Shown here one piece after another: positions 35,335 to 48,725 of a stretch of 64,000 bases of DNA. The stretch's first letter is position 1; the number at the start of each line of letters is the position of its first letter. Source of the DNA: Stomorhina lunata (Eukaryota > Arthropoda > Insecta > Diptera > Rhiniidae); the NCBI GenBank assembly GCA_933228675.1, contig OW121744.1, forward strand, positions 94,252,574 through 94,316,573, read 5' to 3'. The translations under genes and the position numbers were made by a program. Below the pieces are notes generated by a model. It was not told the origin of the DNA. It saw only the letters and a program-made list of their open reading frames with translations, and ran no database searches.

Positions 35335-38300
35335 AGTCTAGTCATAGTCATAGTCTAGTCATAGTCTAGTCATAGTCTAGTCATAGTCTAGTCATAGTCT
35401 AGTCATAGTCTAGTCATAGTCTAGTCATAGTCTAGTCATAGTCTAGTCATAGTCTAGTCATAGTCTAGTCATAGTCTAGTCATAGTCTAGTCATAGTCTA
35501 GTCATAGTCTAGTCATAGTCTAGTCATAGTCTAGTCATAGTCTAGTCATAGTCTAGTCATAGTCTAGTCATAGTCTAGTCATAGTCTAGTCATAGTCTAG
35601 TCATAGTCTAGTCATAGTCTAGTCATAGTCTAGTCATAGTCTAGTCATAGTCTAGTCATAGTCTAGTCATAGTCTAGTCATAGTCTAGTCATAGTCTAGT
35701 CATAGTCTAGTCATAGTCTAGTCATAGTCTAGTCATAGTCTAGTCATAGTCTAGTCATAGTCTAGTCATAGTCTAGTCATAGTCTAGTCATAGTCTAGTC
35801 ATAGTCTAGTCATAGTCTAGTCATAGTCTAGTCATAGTCTAGTCATAGTCTAGTCATAGTCTAGTCATAGTCTAGTCATAGTCTAGTCATAGTCTAGTCA
35901 TAGTCTAGTCATAGTCTAGTCATAGTCTAGTCATAGTCTAGTCATAGTCTAGTCATAGTCTAGTCATAGTCTAGTCATAGTCTAGTCATAGTCTAGTCAT
36001 AGTCTAGTCATAGTCTAGTCATAGTCTAGTCATAGTCTAGTCATAGTCTAGTCATAGTCTAGTCATAGTCTAGTCATAGTCTAGTCATAGTCTAGTCATA
36101 GTCTAGTCATAGTCTAGTCATAGTCTAGTCATAGTCTAGTCATAGTCTAGTCATAGTCTAGTCATAGTCTAGTCATAGTCTAGTCATAGTCTAGTCATAG
36201 TCTAGTCATAGTCTAGTCATAGTCTAGTCATAGTCTAGTCATAGTCTAGTCATAGTCTAGTCATAGTCTAGTCATAGTCTAGTCATAGTCTAGTCATAGT
36301 CTAGTCATAGTCTAGTCATAGTCTAGTCATAGTCTAGTCATAGTCTAGTCATAGTCTAGTCATAGTCTAGTCATAGTCTAGTCATAGTCTAGTCATAGTC
36401 TAGTCATAGTCTAGTCATAGTCTAGTCATAGTCTAGTCATAGTCTAGTCATAGTCTAGTCATAGTCTAGTCATAGTCTAGTCATAGTCTAGTCATAGTCT
36501 AGTCATAGTCTAGTCATAGTCTAGTCATAGTCTAGTCATAGTCTAGTCATAGTCTAGTCATAGTCTAGTCATAGTCTAGTCATAGTCTAGTCATAGTCTA
36601 GTCATAGTCTAGTCATAGTCTAGTCATAGTCTAGTCATAGTCTAGTCATAGTCTAGTCATAGTCTAGTCATAGTCTAGTCATAGTCTAGTCATAGTCTAG
36701 TCATAGTCTAGTCATAGTCTAGTCATAGTCTAGTCATAGTCTAGTCATAGTCTAGTCATAGTCTAGTCATAGTCTAGTCATAGTCTAGTCATAGTCTAGT
36801 CATAGTCTAGTCATAGTCTAGTCATAGTCTAGTCATAGTCTAGTCATAGTCTAGTCATAGTCTAGTCATAGTCTAGTCATAGTCTAGTCATAGTCTAGTC
36901 ATAGTCTAGTCATAGTCTAGTCATAGTCTAGTCATAGTCTAGTCATAGTCTAGTCATAGTCTAGTCATAGTCTAGTCATAGTCTAGTCATAGTCTAGTCA
37001 TAGTCTAGTCATAGTCTAGTCATAGTCTAGTCATAGTCTAGTCATAGTCTAGTCATAGTCTAGTCATAGTCTAGTCATAGTCTAGTCATAGTCTAGTCAT
37101 AGTCTAGTCATAGTCTAGTCATAGTCTAGTCATAGTCTAGTCATAGTCTAGTCATAGTCTAGTCATAGTCTAGTCATAGTCTAGTCATAGTCTAGTCATA
37201 GTCTAGTCATAGTCTAGTCATAGTCTAGTCATAGTCTAGTCATAGTCTAGTCATAGTCTAGTCATAGTCTAGTCATAGTCTAGTCATAGTCTAGTCATAG
37301 TCTAGTCATAGTCTAGTCATAGTCTAGTCATAGTCTAGTCATAGTCTAGTCATAGTCTAGTCATAGTCTAGTCATAGTCTAGTCATAGTCTAGTCATAGT
37401 CTAGTCATAGTCTAGTCATAGTCTAGTCATAGTCTAGTCATAGTCTAGTCATAGTCTAGTCATAGTCTAGTCATAGTCTAGTCATAGTCTAGTCATAGTC
37501 TAGTCATAGTCTAGTCATAGTCTAGTCATAGTCTAGTCATAGTCTAGTCATAGTCTAGTCATAGTCTAGTCATAGTCTAGTCATAGTCTAGTCATAGTCT
37601 AGTCATAGTCTAGTCATAGTCTAGTCATAGTCTAGTCATAGTCTAGTCATAGTCTAGTCATAGTCTAGTCATAGTCTAGTCATAGTCTAGTCATAGTCTA
37701 GTCATAGTCTAGTCATAGTCTAGTCATAGTCTAGTCATAGTCTAGTCATAGTCTAGTCATAGTCTAGTCATAGTCTAGTCATAGTCTAGTCATAGTCTAG
37801 TCATAGTCTAGTCATAGTCTAGTCATAGTCTAGTCATAGTCTAGTCATAGTCTAGTCATAGTCTAGTCATAGTCTAGTCATAGTCTAGTCATAGTCTAGT
37901 CATAGTCTAGTCATAGTCTAGTCATAGTCTAGTCATAGTCTAGTCATAGTCTAGTCATAGTCTAGTCATAGTCTAGTCATAGTCTAGTCATAGTCTAGTC
38001 ATAGTCTAGTCATAGTCTAGTCATAGTCTAGTCATAGTCTAGTCATAGTCTAGTCATAGTCTAGTCATAGTCTAGTCATAGTCTAGTCATAGTCTAGTCA
38101 TAGTCTAGTCATAGTCTAGTCATAGTCTAGTCATAGTCTAGTCATAGTCTAGTCATAGTCTAGTCATAGTCTAGTCATAGTCTAGTCATAGTCTAGTCAT
38201 AGTCTAGTCATAGTCTAGTCATAGTCTAGTCATAGTCTAGTCATAGTCTAGTCATAGTCTAGTCATAGTCTAGTCATAGTCTAGTCATAGTCTAGTCATA

Positions 38301-41300
38301 GTCTAGTCATAGTCTAGTCATAGTCTAGTCATAGTCTAGTCATAGTCTAGTCATAGTCTAGTCATAGTCTAGTCATAGTCTAGTCATAGTCTAGTCATAG
38401 TCTAGTCATAGTCTAGTCATAGTCTAGTCATAGTCTAGTCATAGTCTAGTCATAGTCTAGTCATAGTCTAGTCATAGTCTAGTCATAGTCTAGTCATAGT
38501 CTAGTCATAGTCTAGTCATAGTCTAGTCATAGTCTAGTCATAGTCTAGTCATAGTCTAGTCATAGTCTAGTCATAGTCTAGTCATAGTCTAGTCATAGTC
38601 TAGTCATAGTCTAGTCATAGTCTAGTCATAGTCTAGTCATAGTCTAGTCATAGTCTAGTCATAGTCTAGTCATAGTCTAGTCATAGTCTAGTCATAGTCT
38701 AGTCATAGTCTAGTCATAGTCTAGTCATAGTCTAGTCATAGTCTAGTCATAGTCTAGTCATAGTCTAGTCATAGTCTAGTCATAGTCTAGTCATAGTCTA
38801 GTCATAGTCTAGTCATAGTCTAGTCATAGTCTAGTCATAGTCTAGTCATAGTCTAGTCATAGTCTAGTCATAGTCTAGTCATAGTCTAGTCATAGTCTAG
38901 TCATAGTCTAGTCATAGTCTAGTCATAGTCTAGTCATAGTCTAGTCATAGTCTAGTCATAGTCTAGTCATAGTCTAGTCATAGTCTAGTCATAGTCTAGT
39001 CATAGTCTAGTCATAGTCTAGTCATAGTCTAGTCATAGTCTAGTCATAGTCTAGTCATAGTCTAGTCATAGTCTAGTCATAGTCTAGTCATAGTCTAGTC
39101 ATAGTCTAGTCATAGTCTAGTCATAGTCTAGTCATAGTCTAGTCATAGTCTAGTCATAGTCTAGTCATAGTCTAGTCATAGTCTAGTCATAGTCTAGTCA
39201 TAGTCTAGTCATAGTCTAGTCATAGTCTAGTCATAGTCTAGTCATAGTCTAGTCATAGTCTAGTCATAGTCTAGTCATAGTCTAGTCATAGTCTAGTCAT
39301 AGTCTAGTCATAGTCTAGTCATAGTCTAGTCATAGTCTAGTCATAGTCTAGTCATAGTCTAGTCATAGTCTAGTCATAGTCTAGTCATAGTCTAGTCATA
39401 GTCTAGTCATAGTCTAGTCATAGTCTAGTCATAGTCTAGTCATAGTCTAGTCATAGTCTAGTCATAGTCTAGTCATAGTCTAGTCATAGTCTAGTCATAG
39501 TCTAGTCATAGTCTAGTCATAGTCTAGTCATAGTCTAGTCATAGTCTAGTCATAGTCTAGTCATAGTCTAGTCATAGTCTAGTCATAGTCTAGTCATAGT
39601 CTAGTCATAGTCTAGTCATAGTCTAGTCATAGTCTAGTCATAGTCTAGTCATAGTCTAGTCATAGTCTAGTCATAGTCTAGTCATAGTCTAGTCATAGTC
39701 TAGTCATAGTCTAGTCATAGTCTAGTCATAGTCTAGTCATAGTCTAGTCATAGTCTAGTCATAGTCTAGTCATAGTCTAGTCATAGTCTAGTCATAGTCT
39801 AGTCATAGTCTAGTCATAGTCTAGTCATAGTCTAGTCATAGTCTAGTCATAGTCTAGTCATAGTCTAGTCATAGTCTAGTCATAGTCTAGTCATAGTCTA
39901 GTCATAGTCTAGTCATAGTCTAGTCATAGTCTAGTCATAGTCTAGTCATAGTCTAGTCATAGTCTAGTCATAGTCTAGTCATAGTCTAGTCATAGTCTAG
40001 TCATAGTCTAGTCATAGTCTAGTCATAGTCTAGTCATAGTCTAGTCATAGTCTAGTCATAGTCTAGTCATAGTCTAGTCATAGTCTAGTCATAGTCTAGT
40101 CATAGTCTAGTCATAGTCTAGTCATAGTCTAGTCATAGTCTAGTCATAGTCTAGTCATAGTCTAGTCATAGTCTAGTCATAGTCTAGTCATAGTCTAGTC
40201 ATAGTCTAGTCATAGTCTAGTCATAGTCTAGTCATAGTCTAGTCATAGTCTAGTCATAGTCTAGTCATAGTCTAGTCATAGTCTAGTCATAGTCTAGTCA
40301 TAGTCTAGTCATAGTCTAGTCATAGTCTAGTCATAGTCTAGTCATAGTCTAGTCATAGTCTAGTCATAGTCTAGTCATAGTCTAGTCATAGTCTAGTCAT
40401 AGTCTAGTCATAGTCTAGTCATAGTCTAGTCATAGTCTAGTCATAGTCTAGTCATAGTCTAGTCATAGTCTAGTCATAGTCTAGTCATAGTCTAGTCATA
40501 GTCTAGTCATAGTCTAGTCATAGTCTAGTCATAGTCTAGTCATAGTCTAGTCATAGTCTAGTCATAGTCTAGTCATAGTCTAGTCATAGTCTAGTCATAG
40601 TCTAGTCATAGTCTAGTCATAGTCTAGTCATAGTCTAGTCATAGTCTAGTCATAGTCTAGTCATAGTCTAGTCATAGTCTAGTCATAGTCTAGTCATAGT
40701 CTAGTCATAGTCTAGTCATAGTCTAGTCATAGTCTAGTCATAGTCTAGTCATAGTCTAGTCATAGTCTAGTCATAGTCTAGTCATAGTCTAGTCATAGTC
40801 TAGTCATAGTCTAGTCATAGTCTAGTCATAGTCTAGTCATAGTCTAGTCATAGTCTAGTCATAGTCTAGTCATAGTCTAGTCATAGTCTAGTCATAGTCT
40901 AGTCATAGTCTAGTCATAGTCTAGTCATAGTCTAGTCATAGTCTAGTCATAGTCTAGTCATAGTCTAGTCATAGTCTAGTCATAGTCTAGTCATAGTCTA
41001 GTCATAGTCTAGTCATAGTCTAGTCATAGTCTAGTCATAGTCTAGTCATAGTCTAGTCATAGTCTAGTCATAGTCTAGTCATAGTCTAGTCATAGTCTAG
41101 TCATAGTCTAGTCATAGTCTAGTCATAGTCTAGTCATAGTCTAGTCATAGTCTAGTCATAGTCTAGTCATAGTCTAGTCATAGTCTAGTCATAGTCTAGT
41201 CATAGTCTAGTCATAGTCTAGTCATAGTCTAGTCATAGTCTAGTCATAGTCTAGTCATAGTCTAGTCATAGTCTAGTCATAGTCTAGTCATAGTCTAGTC

Positions 41301-43596
41301 ATAGTCTAGTCATAGTCTAGTCATAGTCTAGTCATAGTCTAGTCATAGTCTAGTCATAGTCTAGTCATAGTCTAGTCATAGTCTAGTCATAGTCTAGTCA
41401 TAGTCTAGTCATAGTCTAGTCATAGTCTAGTCATAGTCTAGTCATAGTCTAGTCATAGTCTAGTCATAGTCTAGTCATAGTCTAGTCATAGTCTAGTCAT
41501 AGTCTAGTCATAGTCTAGTCATAGTCTAGTCATAGTCTAGTCATAGTCTAGTCATAGTCTAGTCATAGTCTAGTCATAGTCTAGTCATAGTCTAGTCATA
41601 GTCTAGTCATAGTCTAGTCATAGTCTAGTCATAGTCTAGTCATAGTCTAGTCATAGTCTAGTCATAGTCTAGTCATAGTCTAGTCATAGTCTAGTCATAG
41701 TCTAGTCATAGTCTAGTCATAGTCTAGTCATAGTCTAGTCATAGTCTAGTCATAGTCTAGTCATAGTCTAGTCATAGTCTAGTCATAGTCTAGTCATAGT
41801 CTAGTCATAGTCTAGTCATAGTCTAGTCATAGTCTAGTCATAGTCTAGTCATAGTCTAGTCATAGTCTAGTCATAGTCTAGTCATAGTCTAGTCATAGTC
41901 TAGTCATAGTCTAGTCATAGTCTAGTCATAGTCTAGTCATAGTCTAGTCATAGTCTAGTCATAGTCTAGTCATAGTCTAGTCATAGTCTAGTCATAGTCT
42001 AGTCATAGTCTAGTCATAGTCTAGTCATAGTCTAGTCATAGTCTAGTCATAGTCTAGTCATAGTCTAGTCATAGTCTAGTCATAGTCTAGTCATAGTCTA
42101 GTCATAGTCTAGTCATAGTCTAGTCATAGTCTAGTCATAGTCTAGTCATAGTCTAGTCATAGTCTAGTCATAGTCTAGTCATAGTCTAGTCATAGTCTAG
42201 TCATAGTCTAGTCATAGTCTAGTCATAGTCTAGTCATAGTCTAGTCATAGTCTAGTCATAGTCTAGTCATAGTCTAGTCATAGTCTAGTCATAGTCTAGT
42301 CATAGTCTAGTCATAGTCTAGTCATAGTCTAGTCATAGTCTAGTCATAGTCTAGTCATAGTCTAGTCATAGTCTAGTCATAGTCTAGTCATAGTCTAGTC
42401 ATAGTCTAGTCATAGTCTAGTCATAGTCTAGTCATAGTCTAGTCATAGTCTAGTCATAGTCTAGTCATAGTCTAGTCATAGTCTAGTCATAGTCTAGTCA
42501 TAGTCTAGTCATAGTCTAGTCATAGTCTAGTCATAGTCTAGTCATAGTCTAGTCATAGTCTAGTCATAGTCTAGTCATAGTCTAGTCATAGTCTAGTCAT
42601 AGTCTAGTCATAGTCTAGTCATAGTCTAGTCATAGTCTAGTCATAGTCTAGTCATAGTCTAGTCATAGTCTAGTCATAGTCTAGTCATAGTCTAGTCATA
42701 GTCTAGTCATAGTCTAGTCATAGTCTAGTCATAGTCTAGTCATAGTCTAGTCATAGTCTAGTCATAGTCTAGTCATAGTCTAGTCATAGTCTAGTCATAG
42801 TCTAGTCATAGTCTAGTCATAGTCTAGTCATAGTCTAGTCATAGTCTAGTCATAGTCTAGTCATAGTCTAGTCATAGTCTAGTCATAGTCTAGTCATAGT
42901 CTAGTCATAGTCTAGTCATAGTCTAGTCATAGTCTAGTCATAGTCTAGTCATAGTCTAGTCATAGTCTAGTCATAGTCTAGTCATAGTCTAGTCATAGTC
43001 TAGTCATAGTCTAGTCATAGTCTAGTCATAGTCTAGTCATAGTCTAGTCATAGTCTAGTCATAGTCTAGTCATAGTCTAGTCATAGTCTAGTCATAGTCT
43101 AGTCATAGTCTAGTCATAGTCTAGTCATAGTCTAGTCATAGTCTAGTCATAGTCTAGTCATAGTCTAGTCATAGTCTAGTCATAGTCTAGTCATAGTCTA
43201 GTCATAGTCTAGTCATAGTCTAGTCATAGTCTAGTCATAGTCTAGTCATAGTCTAGTCATAGTCTAGTCATAGTCTAGTCATAGTCTAGTCATAGTCTAG
43301 TCATAGTCTAGTCATAGTCTAGTCATAGTCTAGTCATAGTCTAGTCATAGTCTAGTCATAGTCTAGTCATAGTCTAGTCATAGTCTAGTCATAGTCTAGT
43401 CATAGTCTAGTCATAGTCTAGTCATAGTCTAGTCATAGTCTAGTCATAGTCTAGTCATAGTCTAGTCATAGTCTAGTCATAGTCTAGTCATAGTCTAGTC
43501 ATAGTCTAGTCATAGTCTAGTCATAGTCTAGTCATAGTCTAGTCATAGTCTAGTCATAGTCTAGTCATAGTCTAGTCATAGTCTAGTCATAGTCTG
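35335..43596 (+). repeat. 11-bp satellite array, ~750 copies
   Basis: About 8.26 kb of AGTCATAGTCT (AGACTATGACT on the other strand). The printed 60-base lines recur in the same phase every 660 bp (for example at 35401, 36061, 36721 and on to 43321), so no net indel disturbs the register. I saw no base substitution inside. The only irregularities are a partial unit near 35341-35352 and AGTCTGGCATAGTATA at the right edge. Each unit has CTAG at its junction. All frames have a TAG stop, so it cannot code for a long peptide. The words ATAGTCATAG are shared with satellite A. Confidence 0.98.
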
Positions 43597-46140
43597 GCAT
43601 AGTATACCTTTCTTATTGCTTAAGTTTGTTTAACTAATTGAGAATTGTAAAATTTGATGTGTTTGACGTTCGGTTCATGAATGAAGTTTAAGGTTGTAAA
43701 ATATGAAGTCATTATCTTTAGTACACAACTAATTTATAACCTTGTTATTCTGATCATATTTGAGGTCAGTTTACTGCCTCGAAATTAAACAAATAAATTC
43801 TGTTTACATTTCCTAATAGCTCTCGTAATTCCTTTAATAATCCACCATTAAATCATTCTATGCCACGATCATTACCTTTCTCTAACTCTTACCATGCCGT
43901 CAGATATTGGCGGAATGAAAATTTTCTTCCCATGTTTCTCATATCAAATACAAAGTATTTATGGCAGATTGCAAATGACTATTTAATTGTCAAATATTTA
44001 GCAAGTAATTTAAATGAAATCACTACAAGACTCTAGACAAACTCTCCCGCCACATAAATCACCTCCACTCGATGTTGATTACAGTCGAACGAGTCGACTA
44101 TTTTGAACATAAAAATTAACAATAATAAAGATCATATTATATAGCCAAGATTTCCTTATTCCCCTTCTGCCTCTTTTTGTGGCAAGCAGCAAAAGCTGTA
44201 CAAATTTAATAGACATTTCATGGCAACAATTAGCCTCATTTTGAGTGCATTTAGTTAACGATTATTAATGTGGCCAAAACACACCATCTCTAAAGGAAAA
44301 CTTGTATTTTCTAGATAATGCTTTGGCTTAAGTGGCAGCTTAAAGATGATCTGGTGGTAAATGAAGAAGAGTTGGCGCAGATCCTGTGGAGGAAGAAAGC
44401 AAAAAAACCCTTTTTAAACGACATTTAATACCTGGCAGAAAACATGGCTAAATGCTTAAACATTTCAACACGATTATCATTTATTCTTTAGCATTTTGTA
44501 TATTAGTAGTTTCTTTTTTTTTGTTCCGTTGAGAGTCAAGTTTACAATACAACTCCTCTAATCTAATCAAACACGCAAAAACTTCTTTTATATGAAAACC
44601 CACAAATGAAGGCAACAAGAACGAACGACAACAAAAGTGCAAACAAACTGCCGGGAAGTAGGAGCAAAATGGGGGAAAAACATATGTGTGATATTCATAA
44701 CTTTAACCCTTAAAAGGGTTTTGGGGGTGCTAACAACATCTGCTGTGAAACAGTTATAAAATCTTTAATACGAGGGGTACTATTTGGAAATAGGAAATAA
44801 TAACAAACATTCTTTTATGGCTTTATTTTTCTGTGTCAAAAAACAAACAAAATTGCCAAGATAGTAAGTATTATTCAAAATAAACATTATTCGCAATTAA
44901 TCCCAGTCTGTTACATTTATTTATTGAAGTAATAGACAATTTAATGATAACAGCCAAAAACTGTTTATGTTTATTTGATTAGGCCATCAACTTTAGGAAT
45001 AGTATCCCTTCTTTTTGAAAGATCAAAGACCTCGCATTATTACCTATTTTATAAACACAATCATTACGAATTATGTGATCACATCTTAAATTCTACCAAA
45101 GTAAAAAGTGGTCATTTGTAATTGGCTAACGACAAAGTCACATTCTTGCTCCCATGTCTTTGAAGGGTTAAAATATTTTTTATAACTATAAAAATTGATC
45201 TTGGTGTCAAATAATAACATTTATGTTTTTTATTCAAAATTTAATCAAAATAATAACATATATGGTTTTATATCAAAATTTTCTGAAAAAAGTGCCAAAA
45301 AAAACTTGGTCATTTTTGACCCCATGTCTAAAAAGGGTTAAAATATTTTTTTAATACAAAAGACTTTGTGTTAGTGTAAAATAATTACTTTTAAGAATGT
45401 TTATTAAAATTCAGTAATAAATTAATAACATTACGTATTTAAAAAATAAAAAAAAATATAAGAAATCAAATTTTTCATTTTTGCCTCCGGAAAAAAAGGG
45501 TTAAGTTTACCCAATTTTAAAAACAAAGAACCTGTTTATATTTTCCATAGTATGGATAATTTTATTCCATATAAACATTATTAAAATTGAACATACATAA
45601 GATTTATGAAGCATTTACTCAAATTATGAGCAAAAAATTACTTTTTTGCGAAATTCGTTGAATTCGAATACAAGGTACGGGAAAATGGTTTGAGATATCG
45701 ACCTCAATTTTCTTGAGTTTTATTGTCTTTTTTATCTTTTTTAACACACCGATGAGAGAAATTCAAATTTGTAATATTTGTTTAACAAAATTTTCAAAAA
45801 ATTAAAAAATGCGTTTTGAAACCCACCTGAGAAAAATGACCCATTTTCGATTATGAAAAAAACTAAGTAAATATTGCTATATTTTAACAAAATTAAACTA
45901 TGAAGCACTTACTAGAATCATAAATCATGTCTTTTCGAGCTTTTGTCCAAAGTAGTTTTTTCTAGCGGTGTATCCTTAGGCGTATTGTAAAGGACACGAA
46001 TTTTTGGGGGGAAATCCCAATAACTTCAAAACTGTTTTATGGATTTCAAATACTGATGACTTCAATTAAAGCCGCGTTAGTTCGCTTTTAGATTTAATTA
46101 TTTTAAATGGACGAAATGTAGCAAAAACTGCAAATACTCT
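43597..46140. other. 2.5 kb without recognisable gene
   Basis: AT-rich DNA. Around 45110-45500 an irregular repeat of about 150-170 bp recurs with words such as GTCTAAAAAGGGTTAAAATA and GTCTTTGAAGGGTTAAAATA. A 37-codon ORF near 44319 (MLWLKWQLKDD...) is too short to support. The region is mostly free of the satellite and REP families and is the best place to look for a conserved non-coding element or an unspliced exon. Confidence 0.45.
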
Positions 46141-46299
46141 CAGTTTTCCCCATACAAATGGGATCAAAACTTTGGGCCCGTTGCGCGGACTCGTCTCCTA
46201 AAAATAAATCAATAATATTTTGCACACTTCCGATCGACATAATTTGGCCATATAATTTCACTATTAGAAGTCGATCAGAGACAAAAGTCAAAAAACGAC
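46141..46299. other. unassigned repeat-like segment before REP-3
   Basis: Less AT-rich than its surroundings, with CTTTGGGCCCGTTGCGCGGA and GATCGACATAATTTGGCC. It looks like the end of another interspersed repeat. Open frames of 70 and 127 codons on the two strands overlap here and run into REP-3, so neither is convincing. Confidence 0.35.
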
Positions 46300-47342
46300 C
46301 CACCCTAATGTACAAACTGGCTGGTATTTATATAGAGCTTATTTTTGCTGTCATAGTTTCCAATTTAATAGCTTTTAACTGGCATTTGCTACATTTTTTT
46401 TTGGTTTCCGGGAGTGTTTTTTATATGAAAGCTATAGTCAAATATGGACCGATTCCTATAAAATTTGATATACTGACCAATAGTTGCATAAAACTTCTCT
46501 ATTCTAAATTTAGTCGTCATAGCTATTACAATTGTATTTAATTTATGAGCATTAATGTGTTTCCCGGGGCGGGGTTATATGGGAGCTCTAACTACATGTA
46601 AACCGATTTCGCCCATTTTCAGTACACAACTTCTGTTACATATCAGAAATACTCTTGTTTTTTCGCACTTTTATCTGACGGGCAGACGGACATAAACCGA
46701 CTTTTCTTTTTGTATTTTTTTCTTTCCGTAAGTTTTTTATATGGGGCTATAGTCAAATGGTGACCGATTGTAACAAAATTTTGCGCACTGGCTGGCATTG
46801 ACATAAGACTTTCCTGTGGCAAATTTAGTGGTTATATCTATTATACTTTTAGATTTATTGGCATTTAAGTGTATTTTAGATGAAACTTAAGCTGTTTTCA
46901 TAAGTTTTTTGTATGGGAGCTATTGCAAAATTTGAACCGATTTTGATGAAATTTTATGTGCTGGCTAGGGCTTATGTGAAACTTCTATATACTAAATTTT
47001 ATCATCATGCTATAATAGTTTGTTTTTATTGGCAAATAAACGGTTACCCTGGGCGAGTTTATGCGGAAGATATGGTCAAATGTTAACCGATTTTGCCCAA
47101 TTTCAATACTAAAATTTTTTCAGAAATTAAGAATATTTTTACTAAGCTTCATTGAGCTAGTCCCTTTCGTTTAGGCGTTATCGTGAATTCAACAGACAGA
47201 CAGACGGACATCGCTCAATCGTCTTAGAATTCTAAAGGATTCCGAATATATATCGCTTTTGGTTTTTGAACCAATATTAAGGAAATTACAAACGGAATGA
47301 CAATCTTAATATACCCCCCATTCTTTTTGATGGTGGGTATAA
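46300..47342 (+). mobile_element. REP-3, longest copy
   Basis: About 1.04 kb of internally repetitive non-coding DNA in which 'TATGGGAGCTATRGTCAAAT' and 'ACCGATTTY' recur every 150-250 bp. The right part has CAGACAGACAGACGGACATC, then TCGTCTTAGAATTC and the terminus ATGGTGGGTATAAAAA. Homologous to 13893-15060 and 31705-32430 (both reverse) and 1060-1282. The element carries no protein. Its end abuts the EN-RT pseudogene. Confidence 0.7.
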
Positions 47343-47345
47343 AAA

Positions 47346-48540
47346 GACGGCAGTCACATCGCGCAATATGCTTCCCAGAATATCATTGCCATCGGCAAAC
47401 GCGATTAGCATGTGATTTCAGTTCAAAATTGTGTTAACTGTAGCATCTCGAAAGATTTTCTCTAATACAATATTAAAAAGACCGCATGATAAACTTCCGC
47501 CTTGAATAAATCCCCGTTTAGTTATTTTAACAGATGAGGTTGTGTTAGTTAACGCATTCTGCATAACCTTATTAGATTCGTAGGGGTGCCAAACTCAGAC
47601 ATTGCTTTAAACAATGTCGTTCAAAAGCTCTACTGGCAAGCCACTGGCACCCTTAGATTTGTTATTTTTTCGTCGAGTTTTTTCAATTCTAACATTGTTT
47701 TGGCTTGGCGGTGGACATGTAACGTCGTCATCAATGATTTGTTTATCTTGGTTCATTTGATACCAACAATTTGCAAAAGTTCTCCTTCCATAGTTAAGGC
47801 ACACTTTCTGTATCTGTCACCAGGTTTCCTTGGTCGTCCTTATAGGGGAAAATACAATTGCTAACAATAAATGCTAACATAACATTTGCGCACTTCACAA
47901 CGACTCTTGCTCACGTCTCTCCATTTCTTACTTTTTTCTTCGACATTGACGTTTCTTTTACCTCCTTCTCTCTCGATATCTTTCTAAAGTTTGACGAATA
48001 ACTTCTGACTGCAGGGTTGCCCAATAGGTTGTATTTTCTCAGCAGTGCCACTGCGGCACTCCTCTTCATATGAAAAGCTTTTAGGAATAGGGTTTTTGGA
48101 ACCATAATATAGACTTTGCAAAAGTTTTCATGGAGTTTTCTCTGAGTAATTGAGCTATTCGTTGGGAGTAATCGGTAGCAATTTGATGGGATTGTAGCTT
48201 GGTGATGTTAGATTTTCATTGCGCTTCAGTCTGTATGTTCCACGACACACTTCGACGTGTTCTCACCTTGGCAGCAACAAGATAATGATCGGAGTCCATA
48301 ATTCTAAGCACATCCAATACACTTGATGAGTGCCTTCCGTCAACTACAATATGGTCTATTTTTTTATTATTTAATCGGGAGACACCCATGTCGCTTTATG
48401 TATTTCACAGTGTTGCAACCATGTGCCGCAAATGAGATCAACCTCATACCATTGTCAGATGTTACATTGTGGAAGTTGAATTTACCAACAGTGAGCTCAA
48501 AGCAACTTTCCCACCCAATCTTTGGATTAAAGGCGTTTTC
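47346..48540 (-). pseudogene. non-LTR retrotransposon EN-linker-RT remnant
   Basis: Read from right to left, the frames give first an APE-type endonuclease: KIGWESCFELTVGKF, TSDNGMRLISFAA, then DHIVVDGRHSS and SDHYLVAAKVR (about 48540-48250). A basic linker follows (ITKLQSHQIATDYSQRIAQL). Then comes the start of a reverse transcriptase: NNKSKGASGLPVELL, GFIQGGSLSCGLFNIVLEK, and FADGNDILGSILRD. The last is the YADD-box region, here damaged to FADG. Several stops and frameshifts break the reading. Sequence 3' of the FADG box is lost where REP-3 abuts at 47345. Motifs resemble insect endonuclease-reverse transcriptases of the LINE class; the clade is uncertain. It encodes no working protein. Confidence 0.75.
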
Positions 48541-48725
48541 GCAACAGTAATACAAGATGGACTTGACATTCGAGTTGTAAATTCGTAACTTAGTTGTAGT
48601 TGATATTTGCCGAGATTTGCAAATAGTTCAAATCCCATTTATTTTCCTCGAGAAAATTATATCTACTGAATCAGAGCACCTCCTCTGTTAAAAGTTTGGA
48701 TGTTCGAGGTGCTGATCCCTAAATC
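48541..48725 (-). pseudogene. RT C-terminal (thumb) fragment placed upstream of EN
   Basis: The minus strand reads KSRQISTTTKLRIYNSNVKS and then ILYYCCENA, which matches the conserved segment near the end of the reverse transcriptase (KLRIFNSNVKSVLLYGCETW-like in related elements). Before it, remains of the preceding region read DLGIST...GGA and DSVDIIFSRKINGI with a stop. It then passes directly, in frame, into the endonuclease at 48540. The normal order is EN, RT palm, RT thumb, so the thumb here belongs to another partial copy or to a rearranged one. Confidence 0.65.

Noticed and set aside
35335..43596. Telomere-type repeat
   Set aside because: The 11-bp unit lacks a G-rich telomeric pattern, and non-telomeric DNA lies on both sides.
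44319..44430. 37-codon ORF beginning MLWLKWQLKDD
   Set aside because: Too short and isolated to separate from chance without transcript or conservation data.
46158..46541. 127-codon ORF
   Set aside because: It runs from an unassigned repeat into REP-3, is overlapped by an opposite-strand ORF and shows no domain.
48323..48550. 75-codon plus-strand ORF
   Set aside because: It is antisense to the endonuclease part of the retrotransposon remnant.
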